DNA of 64,000 bases. Origin: Calothrix sp. NIES-4105. Lineage in GTDB: Bacteria; Cyanobacteriota; Cyanobacteriia; Cyanobacteriales; Nostocaceae. Location of the stretch: the NCBI RefSeq assembly GCF_002368415.1, contig NZ_AP018290.1, positions 1 to 64,000 of the forward strand, read 5' to 3'. Within the stretch, counting starts at the first letter, position 1. Each line of letters opens with the position of its first letter. Shown piece after piece: positions 63,440-64,000 of the stretch. A model generated the notes under the pieces. It saw only the letters and a program-made list of their open reading frames with translations, searched no databases and had not been told where the DNA came from. A program made the translations under genes and the position numbers.

Positions 63440-63778
63440 ATGAATAATCCACATATAGGCGCCGATGTTTTAAAATTTCTTGACTCTATTATTCCTGATA
63501 CACCGGAAATGCAAATTTTAGGTGAGCAGGAGAAAATGCGTATCATGCTTACCCAAGTGTTAAGAGACGCACGTTCAAGAAGCGGTATGACACATGAACA
63601 AATTGCGACAGTAATTAATAAAGATGTTGAGTGGGTCAAACGTGTGGAAGATTGTAATCACACAATGAGTGTAGATGATTTTGTGGCTTATATGCGTGCG
63701 TTAAATGCTAACTTTGAAATTACGGTTAGTCTACCAAATGGTTCTTCCATTAAGCTTGATAGTAGTGAAATTAAATGA
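63440..63778 (+). CDS. Small HTH (Xre-like) protein, second copy
   Basis: This 112-residue protein is similar along its whole length to the 4170-4517 product (GMTHEQIATVINKDVEWVKR; FEITVSLPNGSSIKLDSSEI). The helix-turn-helix is conserved; differences lie mainly in residues 10-45 and the C-terminal tail, so operator preference may be shared. It starts 30 bases after the end of the broken zinc-ribbon gene and is intact. Survival of the HTH gene beside a dead partner suggests selection for the regulator or antitoxin alone. Confidence 0.8.
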   Translation: MNNPHIGADVLKFLDSIIPDTPEMQILGEQEKMRIMLTQVLRDARSRSGMTHEQIATVINKDVEWVKRVEDCNHTMSVDDFVAYMRALNANFEITVSLPNGSSIKLDSSEIK

Positions 63779-64000
63779 TTTATATAGTAATTGAGTAGCA
63801 TTCGTCAGTCGGCGCCGCATAGCAACGTTAATTAAAGCCTCGGCGCCGCTTCAAAATTTGAGACGCGCATTACTAGAAAGAAGCATCGTTATTAAGCACG
63901 GCGAAAAACTACTTTGTTGAATGCAATGTAACATCCATCCACAGCCGCTTAGTATATTGAAAATTAATATGACTAATAAACCCATTCACCATTTCATCAT
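63779..64000. other. Right edge of the window, no gene supported
   Basis: It contains two GGCGCC palindromes, each in TCGGCGCCGC (63810, 63840). No open frame is supported before the window ends; a gene may start after it. Confidence 0.4.

Noticed and set aside
1-64000. tRNA, rRNA or CRISPR arrays
   Set aside because: I looked for regularly spaced direct repeats with unique spacers and for tRNA-like TTCRA stems and saw none; a dedicated scan would settle it.

Overview
The window looks like part of a large accessory replicon (plasmid or plasmid-like island) of a filamentous, Nostocales-type cyanobacterium. Four things point there: XisH/XisI genes; a ParA/ParB pair plus a second ParB and a DUF3854/VapE-type replication protein; heptamer tandem repeats and dispersed CCCC/GGGG hairpin repeats; and very heavy use of the palindrome GGCGCC (I hand-counted roughly 120 copies, about one per 500 bases, in DNA that is clearly AT-rich). 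GGCGCC seems to take the place of the usual cyanobacterial HIP1 octamer GCGATCGC, which I did not see. I saw no rRNA, tRNA or CRISPR array.

Layout. 1-4.7 kb: tail of a CheA-type hybrid kinase, a small exported protein, an unusual sigma-like factor with two region-4 domains, a double-glycine leader peptide, and a zinc-ribbon/HTH gene pair. 5.0-12.7 kb: a CHAT-STAND-TPR protein, several unrecognised plasmid genes (one frameshifted), a divergent promoter region with operator-like repeats, a MITE-like palindrome and an Rpn/DUF2887 nuclease. 13.0-28 kb: a type I restriction-modification island (hsdS, hsdM, hsdR) with embedded cargo: XisH/XisI, an antitoxin-like gene, Hsp20, a PIN toxin-antitoxin pair, and an AT-rich, GGCGCC-poor insert. 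The insert holds a HEPN-like gene and a second HsdR-like protein in which the nuclease is replaced by AlbA_2/HATPase domains and the helicase motifs are degenerate. 28-30 kb: a pentapeptide-repeat protein and a small-protein/retropepsin pair. 30.9-48.1 kb: the replicon core, with Rep protein, TnpB-like protein lacking the RuvC-III acid, a long array of 12-bp iteron-like repeats, tyrosine recombinase, GTACC repeats, ParB, ParA and ParB. Interspersed are a frameshifted NACHT NTPase, a leucine-rich Roco protein with a C-terminal EAD1-like domain, and a decayed xisHI pair. 48.4-62.3 kb: secreted FG-GAP/M23 protein, an N-terminally incomplete chemoreceptor, a giant hybrid CheA, a small exported protein, and an exported CHAT-TPR protein next to an exported trypsin-like protease. 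62.6-63.8 kb: a decayed second copy of the zinc-ribbon/HTH pair.

How the genes work together. The window mixes replicon maintenance (Rep, iterons, two ParBs, recombinase) with a large set of conflict genes: CHAT, STAND, NACHT, Roco-EAD1, HEPN, PIN, Rpn, XisHI and type I RM. Several are broken by single-base shifts. The best candidate for something new is 20.0-24.4 kb: a HEPN-like gene opposite a nuclease-less AlbA_2-HATPase-HsdR hybrid that keeps an HsdR-type C-terminus nearly identical to that of the true HsdR beside it. The second is the TnpB-like protein with its adjoining untranslated region and iteron array.
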